DNA of 49,347 nt from Hungatella sp. UBA7603 (GCA_002478865.1 DLJZ01000022.1:1-49347), one strand, 5' to 3'. Positions 8,588-17,150 are shown, counted from the stretch's first letter. A program made the numbers and translations. The notes: generated by a model from the letters alone, not told the origin.

Positions 8588-9076
8588 TTACAGGGCATTT
8601 GCCTCTTCCAGTTTCTGTTTTTTCTTTTCCCTTAATTCCCTAAAAAACTGTTTCATGGTCTGGGAACATTCTTCTTCAAGAATTCCAATCTCTGTCTCAA
8701 CCTGATGATTGAACCGCTCCTCATGTAGCATGTCCAAAATGGAGCCAGCACAACCTGCCTTTGGATTCATGCAGCCAATCACCACCCTGGGAATTCTGGC
8801 CTGAATAATGGCCCCTGCGCACATAGGACATGGCTCTAAGGTCACATACATGGTGCAGCCTTCTAATCTCCAGTCTCCCATATACTTGCATGCCTTTTTT
8901 ATGGCATTGATCTCAGCATGTGACAGGACATTTTGATCGATGGTGCGACGGTTGTAGCCACGGGCAATGATTTTATCTTCATAAACAATCACGCAGCCGA
9001 TGGGGACCTCTCCGATGGCACTTGCTTTTTTCGCTTGTAAGAGAGCTGCCCTCATATATTTTTCATCACTGGTCAT
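8588..9076 (-). CDS. tadA: tRNA adenosine(34) deaminase
   Basis: 162 residues from the start chosen here. The zinc site is His53 and catalytic Glu55 (SHAEINA), with Cys83 and Cys86 (EPCPMCAG). TadA converts wobble adenosine 34 to inosine in tRNA-Arg(ACG). A longer frame to 9196 exists, but GAGGAATTACC before the ATG at 9076 gives a good ribosome site, and the 40 extra residues do not fit the family. It is divergent from the radical-SAM gene at 9146. Confidence 0.93.
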   Translation of the reverse strand: MTSDEKYMRAALLQAKKASAIGEVPIGCVIVYEDKIIARGYNRRTIDQNVLSHAEINAIKKACKYMGDWRLEGCTMYVTLEPCPMCAGAIIQARIPRVVIGCMNPKAGCAGSILDMLHEERFNHQVETEIGILEEECSQTMKQFFRELREKKKQKLEEANAL

Positions 9077-9145
9077 GGTAATTCCTCTTTGCTTTTTATT
9101 ATGGTATAATGAAAGTATATCATGAAACAAAGGAATGGTGAAGAC

Positions 9146-9841
9146 ATGAAACTTTGCGGTCTCCAAAAAACCACTCTTCTGGACTATCCTGGCCATGTTG
9201 CCGCTACCATATTCCTTGGAGGCTGCAATTTCTTATGTCCCTTCTGCCATAACAGCAGTTTAATTGGCGGAGATGTAACGCCTTCTTTTTCAGAAGATGA
9301 GATTATGGACTTTCTTAAAAAACGAAAGGGCATCCTGGAGGGAGTCTGCATAACGGGCGGTGAACCCACCCTAAATGGAGACTTAGAACCTTTTATTGAA
9401 ACAATCAAGGATTTGGGATATCTTGTGAAGCTGGATACCAATGGGCATCAGCCTCAGGTTTTAAAAACCTTGATTTCTCATGGGCTTCTTGATTATGTGG
9501 CAATGGATATCAAAGCGGGAAAAGAGAACTATAAAAAGGCTTCTGGTGTCACTGGTATCCGTATGGAGCAACTAGAAAAAAGTGCTGCATTTTTAATGGA
9601 GGGACAGGTTCCATGGGAATTTCGTACCACCACAGTAAAGGGAATTCACACCAAGGATGATTTTCTAGCAATCGGGCAGTGGCTAAAAGGATCTTCCCGT
9701 TATTACCTTCAAAATTATGTGGAATCCGAGGATGTTTTATGCCCTGGATATGAATCTTTTAGCAAGAGGGAATTGGAAGATTTTATTGACATTTTAAGGC
9801 CATATCTTCCAAATGCATCGCTTCGGGGTGTAACAGAATAA
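9146..9841 (+). CDS. Radical SAM activating protein, NrdG-like (class III ribonucleotide reductase activase)
   Basis: 231 residues. The N terminus LCGLQKTTLLDYPGHVAAT followed by the 4Fe-4S motif Cys27-x3-Cys31-x2-Cys34 is characteristic of anaerobic ribonucleoside-triphosphate reductase activating proteins. These cleave S-adenosylmethionine to install a glycyl radical on NrdD. No nrdD is adjacent, so another glycyl-radical partner is possible. The ATG at 9146 was chosen over one 8 codons upstream because the family begins MKLCGLQ and GGTGA precedes it. Confidence 0.85.
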   Translation: MKLCGLQKTTLLDYPGHVAATIFLGGCNFLCPFCHNSSLIGGDVTPSFSEDEIMDFLKKRKGILEGVCITGGEPTLNGDLEPFIETIKDLGYLVKLDTNGHQPQVLKTLISHGLLDYVAMDIKAGKENYKKASGVTGIRMEQLEKSAAFLMEGQVPWEFRTTTVKGIHTKDDFLAIGQWLKGSSRYYLQNYVESEDVLCPGYESFSKRELEDFIDILRPYLPNASLRGVTE

Positions 9842-9893
9842 GGATAAGAGCAAAGAGTAGGGATTTTATGTAATAGGACACAATTTATTATTA

Positions 9894-9929
9894 CAAAAAA
9901 ATAGGGGGCTGAATCAGCTCCCTATTTTT
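9894..9929. terminator. Bidirectional terminator
   Basis: AAAAATAGGG-GCTGA pairs with TCAGC-CCCTATTTTT around a tiny loop, with A-run and T-run on either side. It serves both convergent genes. The stop codon of the leftward gene (9914-9916) lies inside the hairpin. Confidence 0.85.
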
Positions 9930-11626
9930 ATATCCGTATACCAGAAACCAAATCTTCCATCTTCCACCGGCTGATCTTTTGACAAAACGAAACTGGGGAA
10001 ACCGAACATGGAAGCCATGTATTGTTCATTGCTGTAATAATGACCGGGAACGCCCAAAAGGTAGCGAGGGGATCCGTTGGCATTGAATAGTTTTGCTAAA
10101 ATTAAGTAACGGTAATTGTAAAATCCATGAAGCAAGAAACTGTTGTTGCCATATACCCAAGAGTCTCTTGGCAAAAGGCCAATGTCCTGGGGCTTTATGG
10201 TTAGGATCTCACAACCTTCTTCGTAATCAAACGCAAGTATTCTCGTATGCTCTCGTCTTAGTTTATCCCAGACAACATCATGAGAACTCTCTTCCTGACC
10301 TTCGTTTTTAAGAAGACGTTCCAGGTCTGCCGGGTTTCCAAGGGTCGGTAAAACAGGTTCTTTTTCTAGCTCCTCTTTTAATGGAGCATCGGATCGATAG
10401 AGCAAGGTCTTGCCAGGTGAAACGGACTCTTCATAGGATATTGTTTCTGCTGGAAGTGCTTCTGCTTCTACCTGACCGGTGGCTCCAGGGCCGGTTGGCC
10501 GTGGTACACCTGGTGTCGGGCCGGTTGAAGAAGATGCAGGCTGTTGCCACCAGCCCGGAATTGGACCAGTGTTAAAGGGAGGAACTCCCTCATTCCATCC
10601 GGCAGTCGGACCTGTAATTGTGGGGCCAGGAGTCCTAGTGCCTGGAACTGTAGGTCCTGTAGTCCTCGGACTGGTTCCTGGAGCTGCGGGTCCTGGAGTT
10701 GTAGACCCTGGAGCTGTGGGTCCTATTGTCCTTGGACTGGTTCCTGGAGTTGTAGGTCCTGTAGTCCCCGGACTGGTTCTTGGAACTGTAGGCCCTCTGG
10801 TTCCTGGAATCGGGCCTATGAATACAGGACTCGTATTGGGAGTTGGACCTGTGGGTAATGGGCGCGTTATGTTCATTGGTCCTGTCAAAGTCGGGATTGG
10901 TTCACCAGGGGGCATTGGCACTGGACCTGTTGCACCTGGACCTGTCATTCCAGGCATGGTTCCCTGCTGCTGTGCGTCCAATAATGATTCCAAAGGATCT
11001 GCTTCTGCAAAAGCACCTTTTGTAATGGCGTCATCCAGAATATCCTTTTTTGCATCACTTTCCAGGGAGGCAACCAGGTTCTCCTCCCGAACTCCTTCCT
11101 CAGCGTACTGCTGAGACATTTCTTGATTTTCTGAAGCTTCGTTGGGCTGCAATGGAAATTCTTCTTCAATTTCCTGGACAGCCTTTTTTATCTGCTCCTC
11201 TGAAATTGCAGGTCTGTCATCATCATGATCGGCCTGAGATGCTTTTTTTAATTCCACCTCCGCCGCATGAGCAACTGCGTCCTCCCATATGGTTGTATAG
11301 GAGCGCCATGTATTTTTCACGTCGTGGATGGTCAGTCCAAAGCACTGATCCACGGCAATGCCGGAATGCTCGATATCACTTGCTGATACTGCGGCTCTAA
11401 ATTCTCCAGAACCACCACGTATGAAAATATTACCGAGGTAAATTTCCTGTTCTCCAGCTAATAAGTAAACCCCTATATCATTGCCACCCACATATACCCG
11501 TTTAACATTTACCGTAATCTTGCATTGGATTCCTCTAGTCTCTATCTTGGCAAATCCGATGTTTTTTCCTTTGACTCCGCCTTCGTAGGCATAAATATAT
11601 GAGATTAGTCTTCGATAGTTAGACAT
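9914..11626 (-). CDS. Protein with Gly-Pro-Thr repeat linker, possibly DUF6128 family
   Basis: 570 residues in three parts. Residues 1-120 form a folded, beta-rich domain (starts MSNYRRLISYIYAYEGG). Residues 120-220 are acidic. Residues about 222-385 are a low-complexity tract of short units such as GPTTPGTSPRT, resembling collagen-like repeats but irregular in the Gly-x-x phase. Residues about 440-570 are a compact C-terminal domain rich in aromatic residues (SWVYGNNSFLLHGFYNYRYLI). There is no signal peptide or membrane segment. From memory the C-terminal part resembles DUF6128 of Lachnospiraceae; I am not certain. AAAGGAG lies 7 bases before the ATG. Function unknown. Confidence 0.6.
   Translation of the reverse strand: MSNYRRLISYIYAYEGGVKGKNIGFAKIETRGIQCKITVNVKRVYVGGNDIGVYLLAGEQEIYLGNIFIRGGSGEFRAAVSASDIEHSGIAVDQCFGLTIHDVKNTWRSYTTIWEDAVAHAAEVELKKASQADHDDDRPAISEEQIKKAVQEIEEEFPLQPNEASENQEMSQQYAEEGVREENLVASLESDAKKDILDDAITKGAFAEADPLESLLDAQQQGTMPGMTGPGATGPVPMPPGEPIPTLTGPMNITRPLPTGPTPNTSPVFIGPIPGTRGPTVPRTSPGTTGPTTPGTSPRTIGPTAPGSTTPGPAAPGTSPRTTGPTVPGTRTPGPTITGPTAGWNEGVPPFNTGPIPGWWQQPASSSTGPTPGVPRPTGPGATGQVEAEALPAETISYEESVSPGKTLLYRSDAPLKEELEKEPVLPTLGNPADLERLLKNEGQEESSHDVVWDKLRREHTRILAFDYEEGCEILTIKPQDIGLLPRDSWVYGNNSFLLHGFYNYRYLILAKLFNANGSPRYLLGVPGHYYSNEQYMASMFGFPSFVLSKDQPVEDGRFGFWYTDIKIGS
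10470..10960 (-). repeat. Degenerate Gly/Pro/Thr coding repeat
   Basis: The DNA consists of irregular copies of units like CCTGGAxxTGTxGGTCCT, encoding Gly-Pro-Thr/Pro-Gly-Thr motifs on the minus strand. It is the kind of tract that changes length by slippage. Confidence 0.8.
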
Positions 11627-11743
11627 GCCACCACTCCTTTATAATTATTTTATGCCGAATGCCATTGCATCTATGACATAAAAATGTTATCCTGTTGGAA
11701 GAAATAAATAAAAATTTTTTCCAATTATACGGAGGAATAAAAA

Positions 11744-12469
11744 ATGAAGCTTTATCGCGCGATGGATTATAACGATATGAGCCGCAAAGCTGCCAATATT
11801 ATCTCAGCACAGGTTATTATGAAACCAAACTGTGTACTGGGTCTGGCAACAGGTTCTACACCGATTGGCATCTACAAACAATTGATTGAATGGTACAGTA
11901 AGGGCGATCTTGATTTTTCCAGAGTAAAGACTGCAAACCTTGATGAATACAAAGGCCTTACCAAGGAAAATGATCAGAGCTATTATCATTTCATGCGTGA
12001 GAATCTGTTTTGCCACGTAAATATCAACGAAGCAAATACCAATATACCTGATGGAACTGAAACAGATGCGAACAAGGAAGCAGCCCGCTATGAGGAGACC
12101 ATAAAAGAGCTTGGGGGCATTGACTTACAACTCTTAGGACTGGGACACAACGGACATATCGGCTTTAATGAGCCTTCTGATATCTTTACAAGGGATACTC
12201 ACATCGTGGATCTTCAGGAAAGCACCATAGAGGCCAATAAACGGTTTTTTGATACCATTGAAGAGGTTCCAAAGCAAGCTTATACCATGGGAATCGGCAC
12301 CATTATGAGCGCCAAAAAGATTCTTCTTGTGGTAAGCGGCGAGGATAAAGCTGAAATCCTCCATGATGTCATCACTGGACCTGTAAGTCCACGTGTACCT
12401 GCATCCATTTTGCAACTTCACCCAGATGTGATCATTGTTGCTGACGAGGCTGCATTAACCAAATTTTGA
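11744..12469 (+). CDS. nagB: Glucosamine-6-phosphate deaminase
   Basis: 241 residues. It contains LGLATGSTPIGIY for phosphate binding, NLDEY with the catalytic Asp, and LGLGHNGHIGFNEP with the catalytic Asp/His dyad region. It converts glucosamine-6-phosphate to fructose-6-phosphate and ammonia, linking amino-sugar use and cell-wall precursor turnover to glycolysis. GGAGG lies 8 bases before the ATG. No nagA or PTS gene is adjacent, so it appears to be a single-gene unit. Confidence 0.96.
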   Translation: MKLYRAMDYNDMSRKAANIISAQVIMKPNCVLGLATGSTPIGIYKQLIEWYSKGDLDFSRVKTANLDEYKGLTKENDQSYYHFMRENLFCHVNINEANTNIPDGTETDANKEAARYEETIKELGGIDLQLLGLGHNGHIGFNEPSDIFTRDTHIVDLQESTIEANKRFFDTIEEVPKQAYTMGIGTIMSAKKILLVVSGEDKAEILHDVITGPVSPRVPASILQLHPDVIIVADEAALTKF

Positions 12470-12499
12470 TAGCAAAAGGACCATATTGGTATACTATGA

Positions 12500-12528
12500 T
12501 TGACTTTGTAATATTGGAATGATATGAT
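12500..12528 (+). promoter_or_regulatory. Promoter of the ABC exporter leader
   Basis: TTGACT (12500-12505), 17-base spacer, TATGAT (12523-12528). It lies just after nagB and reads into a leader of about 330 bases ahead of the first permease gene. Confidence 0.75.
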
Positions 12529-12561
12529 AACATAAATTATTTTAAGAGGAGGTGAGACGCA

Positions 12562-12621
12562 TGCAAACGATTTCTATAAGATTAACTTCATTATGGCAAA
12601 ATCTTATGTTTATTACTGTGA
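12562..12621 (+). CDS. Putative 19-residue leader peptide
   Basis: The frame reads MQTISIRLTSLWQILCLLL and stops. It is preceded by AAGAGGAGGTGA, the strongest ribosome site in this part of the window, 6-8 bases before the ATG. It is too short for an enzyme, is hydrophobic at its end, and sits between a consensus promoter and two terminator-like hairpins ahead of an ABC exporter. By analogy with leader peptides such as BmrB upstream of BmrCD in B. subtilis, it may sense ribosome stalling. No experimental support can be read from sequence. Confidence 0.5.
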
Positions 12622-12634
12622 TTTTCTGTAATAT

Positions 12635-12666
12635 CGCACAGTCCGTGTATCAGTGCGCCTTTTTTT
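12635..12666 (+). terminator. Possible first leader terminator
   Basis: CGCAC (12635-12639) pairs with GTGCG (12653-12657) and is followed by CC and seven T residues. The stem is short and the loop large, so on its own it is a weak terminator. Confidence 0.4.
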
Positions 12667-12744
12667 ACGAAAATCGCAGCGTCTCATCTCAGATTCTGTC
12701 TATCGACCGGTAGCTAATTTTGCTGATCTTTGACTGATATTCTG

Positions 12745-12773
12745 CCCGGACGCGATTCGTACCGGGTTTTTTT
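12745..12773 (+). terminator. Second leader terminator ahead of the ABC exporter
   Basis: CCCGG-ACG pairs with CGT-(A)-CCGGG and is followed by seven T residues. It lies about 90 bases before the first permease gene and after the leader peptide, so exporter transcription from 12500 must pass it. Confidence 0.75.
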
Positions 12774-12863
12774 GTGCGTTTTTTCGGGAAATAAGGGTAC
12801 AAAGCGGACTTCACTTTGTGTCAATGCGACTTATTTCAGCCACAATTTGGAGGAATCTCAATC

Positions 12864-13667
12864 ATGAATCAGAACAAAAACGTTCTTACCGGCTATGGCT
12901 CCCTTCTAAAAGCCATACGCTCCACTATGTCTATTTGTGCAAAACAGATCTTTGACGGCGGCTTCCTGTTCGTAGCAGGAGGTTATATGATTCAGGCCGT
13001 CCAGTTTGTTATGCTTATTTTTATCTGGAAGTCTCTAAAGCAAGGGGAAGAATTGATGACCTATACACTTATGGCTACCATATTACATCAGGAACTAAAC
13101 ATCATTTCTCCTGCCACAGCTTCCCTTTGGGAGGGCTCTGTCATTGGGCGATTCTTAAGACCTATACCAGTGGAAGTAAGCTTTTTTGCTGAAACCGTCG
13201 GTAAGTGGTGGGTCCCTCATTTCCTGTTTTTCGGGCTTCCCTTATGGCTTTTAGCTCCGGCTTTTGGCATAAGTCCATTGCCGGCTTCCGCTATGCATGG
13301 GCTCTTGGCCTTGATAAGTCTTATTCTGGCAGCGTCCTTGGGATTTGCTCTGGATCTTATTTTTGCCTCTTTTGCCATGCATTTAAAAAATGGCTGTTTT
13401 GCGGCTTTGGCAATAAGAGAGGCAATTTTTGTACTGTTATCCGGGGAAATGATTCCGTTTTCCCTGTTTCCCAAGGCGGTGGGACGGTTATTTTCCCTGA
13501 TGCCACTTGGGTCTATTGCTCATGGACCATTGACTATTTATACAGGTCTTGCAAGCAATCCGCTATCCGTAATGGGACTTCAGTTATTTTGGAATCTTGT
13601 GTTATGGACCGTGGCAATTGTGTTTTTTAGAAAAAGTAAAGAAAGGATGATATCTTTTGGTGGATAA
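12864..13667 (+). CDS. ABC-2 family exporter permease, first subunit
   Basis: 267 residues with about six hydrophobic segments (for example FVMLIFIWKSL, GLLALISLILAASLGFALD, LFWNLVLWTVAIVFF). It belongs to the ABC-2 type family that works as unlike pairs with one ATPase, of the kind annotated as viologen or daunorubicin-type exporters. The start is the ATG after TTTGGAGGAATC; a TTG 16 codons earlier is less likely. The next permease overlaps its end by 11 bases. The substrate is unknown. Confidence 0.8.
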   Translation: MNQNKNVLTGYGSLLKAIRSTMSICAKQIFDGGFLFVAGGYMIQAVQFVMLIFIWKSLKQGEELMTYTLMATILHQELNIISPATASLWEGSVIGRFLRPIPVEVSFFAETVGKWWVPHFLFFGLPLWLLAPAFGISPLPASAMHGLLALISLILAASLGFALDLIFASFAMHLKNGCFAALAIREAIFVLLSGEMIPFSLFPKAVGRLFSLMPLGSIAHGPLTIYTGLASNPLSVMGLQLFWNLVLWTVAIVFFRKSKERMISFGG

Positions 13668-14517
13668 TTTAAAAACGCTTTTTCGATTGTATCGACGGTA
13701 TGCGGTCATGGATCTTTTATGGCTTCTTCGTGATACCAGATATTTTTTCATACAAGTTTTATCGGATGGGATAAGTGGAGGGTGTACGGTTGCTGGAGTT
13801 TATCTCCTGTCACTGAACTTTGACCATTTTGCGGGTATGAAACAGAGTGAAATTTTATTTATGATGGGCTACGCTCTTTTTGTAGACGGGATCTTTAATT
13901 TGTTATTTATTGGTAATAATTCAGGTTTTATTAGCAGGATTGTAGGCAGAGGTCAGCTTGACCACATAATCATACAACCGGTTCCTTTATGGGCAGAGCT
14001 TTTGGCGCAAGGATTTTCACCCTTTTCTGGTTCCCCACTCTTTTTGTTCGGGACTGGTCTTGCTATTTACGGAGCCATAAAGGCTGGAATTGTGATAAAT
14101 GCAGTTTGGATTTCCATATTTGTTTTCTATGGAATCTGTTCCTGCCTTTTAATTATGTCTTTTTTGTATATTATCTCTTGCATGGCCTTTTATGCGCCGG
14201 CGGCGGCTGAGGAGATTTCCATGGTGGGAAGGGATTTATTCTCCACCTTAAAGACTTATCCTTTAGGAAGTATGAACCCAGTAGTGAAACGAATGTTTCT
14301 CACGGTTCTACCCATTGGACTGTCTGCCTGGTTTCCCTCTCTTTTGCTGTTAAAGGCTGGGACAAAAGGGATTACTGCACTAGCATTTTTGCCGTCCCTG
14401 TATCTTCCGGGGGTGACCTTGGTATTTATGCTGACAGCATTATTTTTATTTAAGAAAGGAATGAAACATTATGAACGATATGGCTCGCCAAGATACACCG
14501 GCTTTGGTTTTAGATAA
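13657..14517 (+). CDS. ABC-2 family exporter permease, second subunit
   Basis: 286 residues with about six membrane segments; the N terminus is short and basic (LFRLYRRYAVMD). It begins at TTG (or the GTG that follows), 9-12 bases after AAAGGA and inside the end of the first permease gene, so the two are translationally coupled. It pairs with the first permease to form the channel of a heteromeric exporter. Its last 47 bases overlap the ATPase gene. Confidence 0.8.
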   Translation: MVDNLKTLFRLYRRYAVMDLLWLLRDTRYFFIQVLSDGISGGCTVAGVYLLSLNFDHFAGMKQSEILFMMGYALFVDGIFNLLFIGNNSGFISRIVGRGQLDHIIIQPVPLWAELLAQGFSPFSGSPLFLFGTGLAIYGAIKAGIVINAVWISIFVFYGICSCLLIMSFLYIISCMAFYAPAAAEEISMVGRDLFSTLKTYPLGSMNPVVKRMFLTVLPIGLSAWFPSLLLLKAGTKGITALAFLPSLYLPGVTLVFMLTALFLFKKGMKHYERYGSPRYTGFGFR

Positions 14518-15481
14518 AGTAACAAAAGAGTATTCACAGTGGCAAAGAAGTGGAGAAACAAAAGATATTATAAGGAATCTCTTGCGACCAGAAAAAAAAG
14601 TGGTGACTGCCTTAGATCAAGTTTCCCTGGTTATTAATTCCGGAGAATTTGTAGCATATGCCGGGGCAAACGGTGCGGGAAAAAGCACAACCATTAAAAT
14701 CTTATCCGGTATTCTTACACCAACGAAAGGAGGGGTGACCGTACTAGGGCTTAATCCTTTAAAAGACCGGATTCCACTTATGCGCCGGGTCGGAGTACTT
14801 TTTGGTCAAAGAACTGAATTATGGTGGGATCACCCGGTGATTACAAGTTTCCAGTGGAAAAAGGATGTGTGGAATATCCCTGACCAGGTATATGAGAAAA
14901 ATCTTCATATGGTTACGGAGCTTTTAGACTTGTCTGATATCTTAAAAACGTTTGCAAGAGAGCTAAGTCTTGGACAGAGAATGCGAGCAGATATTGCCAT
15001 GCTTTTATTGCACGGACCGGAACTGATTTTTCTAGATGAGCCGACTCTTGGCCTTGATGTATTGGCAAAACAGCAGATGATCGGCTTCTTAAAAAAGCTT
15101 AACAAGGAATATGGAACGACTGTGGTTGTCACCAGCCACGACATGGATGATCTAGAGGAGATGGCTCAGAGAGTGGTCTTTATTAACAAGGGGAAAATCG
15201 CTTTTGATGGAGATTTTGATTCCCTAAGAAGCGTAATGGGTGGTTTCTATCGGATCTTAGTCACCACACAGCCAGGAATACCGGCTCTCTCTCTGCCAGA
15301 GATGAAACTGTTACATTCAGAAAATGATGTTCATGAATATGAATTTGACCGTACAAAGGTTCCAATCCATGAGGTTTTGGGCAATCTGTCTAATTATAGT
15401 CAGATTCTTGATTTAGAAATCAAAAAGGCTCCCATTGAAGACGTTGTAGCTAGTCTTTATTTAAGCTGGAAGGAAAAATAA
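14471..15481 (+). CDS. ABC exporter ATP-binding subunit
   Basis: 336 residues. Walker A is GANGAGKS (65-72), the Q-loop lies in LFGQRTELWW, the signature is LSLGQRMRAD, Walker B with the D-loop is LIFLDEPTLGLD, and the H-loop is TSHDMDD. The C-terminal 90 residues form the extra regulatory segment seen in DrrA-like ATPases. It energises the two permeases at 12864 and 13657. AAAGGA lies 10 bases before the ATG. The 47-base overlap with the second permease makes a tight three-gene operon. Confidence 0.92.
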   Translation: MNDMARQDTPALVLDKVTKEYSQWQRSGETKDIIRNLLRPEKKVVTALDQVSLVINSGEFVAYAGANGAGKSTTIKILSGILTPTKGGVTVLGLNPLKDRIPLMRRVGVLFGQRTELWWDHPVITSFQWKKDVWNIPDQVYEKNLHMVTELLDLSDILKTFARELSLGQRMRADIAMLLLHGPELIFLDEPTLGLDVLAKQQMIGFLKKLNKEYGTTVVVTSHDMDDLEEMAQRVVFINKGKIAFDGDFDSLRSVMGGFYRILVTTQPGIPALSLPEMKLLHSENDVHEYEFDRTKVPIHEVLGNLSNYSQILDLEIKKAPIEDVVASLYLSWKEK

Positions 15482-15484
15482 TAG

Positions 15485-15513
15485 TTGGATTATTATGGGA
15501 TATAGTGTAGAAT
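15485..15513 (+). promoter_or_regulatory. Promoter of the hemerythrin gene
   Basis: TTGGAT (15485-15490), 17-base spacer, TAGAAT (15508-15513), about 30 bases before the ATG. Confidence 0.6.
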
Positions 15514-15544
15514 AACAATAAAAAGTGGGAAACGGAGACGAATT

Positions 15545-15949
15545 ATGGCATATGCATTTACGAAAGATTTAGAAACAGGAAATCAGTTAATCGACACGGA
15601 ACATCGTCAACTTATCGACGCAATTAACAATCTGTTAACAGCATGTTCTACCGGAAAGGGACGTACTGAACTGGCTAATACCACAAAGTTTTTGCAGGAT
15701 TATACTGCAAAACATTTTGGTGATGAGGAGAAATTACAGCTTCAGAGTCAGTATCCTGATTACGCAAACCACAAAAAATATCATGAAGATTTTAAGAATG
15801 TAGTTGCTGGCATCTGCCAGAAGCTTGAAAAAGACGGCCCTACTGTTGCATTGGTTGGAGAAGTAAATGGTGCAATTGCTGGTTGGCTGATTAATCACAT
15901 CAAACGTGAAGATGTTAAGGTAGCAAACCACTTAAAGAGCAAATCCTAA
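15545..15949 (+). CDS. Bacteriohemerythrin
   Basis: 134 residues, a single four-helix hemerythrin domain. All seven expected di-iron ligands are visible: His20, His57, Glu61, His76, His80, His118 and Asp123. Such proteins bind oxygen reversibly or buffer oxygen and iron; in an anaerobe an oxygen-sensing or scavenging role is plausible but not shown. It has its own promoter and a strong terminator, so it is probably monocistronic. There is no signal peptide, so it is cytoplasmic. Confidence 0.93.
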   Translation: MAYAFTKDLETGNQLIDTEHRQLIDAINNLLTACSTGKGRTELANTTKFLQDYTAKHFGDEEKLQLQSQYPDYANHKKYHEDFKNVVAGICQKLEKDGPTVALVGEVNGAIAGWLINHIKREDVKVANHLKSKS

Positions 15950-15961
15950 TTAAAATTTATT

Positions 15962-16011
15962 AAAAACAGCAGACTCCTCTTATGTTGCTTTGAGGGATCT
16001 GCTGTTTTTTT
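15962..16011 (+). terminator. Terminator after hemerythrin
   Basis: AAACAGCAGA (15964-15973) pairs with TCTGCTGTTT (15998-16007), continuing into a T run. The loop contains a smaller imperfect hairpin. Confidence 0.85.
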
Positions 16012-16120
16012 GTATTTTGGTGAAATTATTTTTCTCTTCTCTTTTAATCCTGATTACTTTTTGATAGAATAAGCATTATGCATAAACTATTACACACTCT
16101 CAGAAAGAAGGTACATGATT

Positions 16121-16540
16121 ATGAAGGATCCAAACTGCGCATACTGCATGAAGGGTGACCTGGTTGCTAAATTCGGTTATCCCATCTGCGAGATGGAAAC
16201 AGGCTTTTTATATTTATTTAAGGAGCAAAGCAAAAAGGGCAGAGTTATACTTGCCTATAAGGATCATGTAAGCGAAATGATCGATATCAGTGATGAAGAA
16301 AGAAATGCATTCTTTGGCGAGGTTTCCAAAGTTGCAAAAGCCATTCATACTGTATTTCACCCAGATAAGGTTAATTATGGGGCATACGGAGACACCGGCT
16401 GCCATCTTCACATGCATATCGTTCCCAAGTATAACGGGGGAGACGAATGGGGCGGTACTTTTACCATGAACCCGGACAAGGTTTATCTTACTGATAAAGA
16501 ATATGAGGAAATGGCTGCTGCCATTCGGGAAGCATTATAA
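16121..16540 (+). CDS. HIT-family nucleotide-binding protein
   Basis: 139 residues. The histidine triad HLHMH is at His95, His97 and His99, followed by IVPK, and the N terminus has CAYC. HIT proteins hydrolyse or transfer nucleoside monophosphates from AMP-linked substrates; the substrate is unknown. AAGG lies 9 bases before the ATG at 16121; an ATG two codons earlier is too close. A second, more typical HINT-type protein is at 32490, so the window has two HIT genes. Confidence 0.88.
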   Translation: MKDPNCAYCMKGDLVAKFGYPICEMETGFLYLFKEQSKKGRVILAYKDHVSEMIDISDEERNAFFGEVSKVAKAIHTVFHPDKVNYGAYGDTGCHLHMHIVPKYNGGDEWGGTFTMNPDKVYLTDKEYEEMAAAIREAL

Positions 16541-16579
16541 AGAGCAACACATGTTTTGTTTAAAAGGAAGGGCTAAGTA

Positions 16580-17131
16580 ATGTTAGAAGAACTGAGATTA
16601 CAGGCATCAAGCGCTGCCAAGGAGCTTTTGGAGGCCGCACATTTAAAAAAGGGTGACTTGGTTGTCATCGGCTGTTCTTCTAGCGAGATCGCCGATCATC
16701 AGATAGGCTCTCACTCCAGCGAAGAGATTGGTCAGGAAGTGTATTCTGCCATATATCAGGTGTTTCATGAGCAGGGAGTCTATGTTGCTGCTCAGTGTTG
16801 TGAGCATCTTAACCGGGCTTTAATCCTGGAACAGGAAGCCGCCGAGCGTTACAATTACGAATTAGTTAATGTAATGCCCCAGCTCAAGGCAGGCGGATCC
16901 TTTGCAACAGCAGCGTATAAGACCCTGTCTCACCCTGTAGCGGTGGAGTGGATTAAAGCTCATGCAGGGATTGATATTGGTGATACCCTCATCGGTATGC
17001 ACTTACGCGCCGTTGCCGTTCCCATACGAATTGAGACAAAGTATATTGGCTCCGCCCGTGTGGTTGCCGCTCGTACCAGACCAAAATACATTGGTGGAAT
17101 GCGTGCCTGTTATGACGACACAATTGGATAG
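16580..17131 (+). CDS. UPF0340 / YwlG-like protein
   Basis: 183 residues with the family's conserved segments GCSSSEIADHQIGSHSSEEI and QCCEHLNRAL. Members of this family (TIGR01440) are widespread in Firmicutes and have no assigned biochemical function. The conserved His, Glu and Cys residues in those segments could form a metal or active site. GGAAGG lies 8-10 bases before the ATG. The gap to the HIT gene is short, so co-transcription is likely; a strong terminator follows. Confidence 0.88.
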   Translation: MLEELRLQASSAAKELLEAAHLKKGDLVVIGCSSSEIADHQIGSHSSEEIGQEVYSAIYQVFHEQGVYVAAQCCEHLNRALILEQEAAERYNYELVNVMPQLKAGGSFATAAYKTLSHPVAVEWIKAHAGIDIGDTLIGMHLRAVAVPIRIETKYIGSARVVAARTRPKYIGGMRACYDDTIG

Positions 17132-17150
17132 AATATAAGATTTTGAATCT

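Larger units (their letters stand above)
12550..12690 (+). promoter_or_regulatory. Long-range pairing in the exporter leader (candidate attenuator)
   Basis: GAGGTGAGACGC (12550-12561), which includes the ribosome site of the leader peptide, can pair over 11 of 12 positions with GCGTCTCATCTC (12679-12690). A ribosome on the leader peptide would prevent this pairing. With terminators at 12635-12666 and 12745-12773, the layout fits translation-dependent attenuation. Function is inference. Confidence 0.5.

Noticed and set aside
10479..11114. 211-codon open frame on the + strand rich in Gly, Pro and Val
   Set aside because: It is the mirror of the Gly-Pro-Thr repeat on the minus strand; it has no ribosome site and its composition follows from the repeat.
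11694..11724. TTGGAA...TTCCAA hairpin before nagB as a riboswitch
   Set aside because: Only six pairs with a long AT-rich loop; no known metabolite-binding core and no terminator before nagB.
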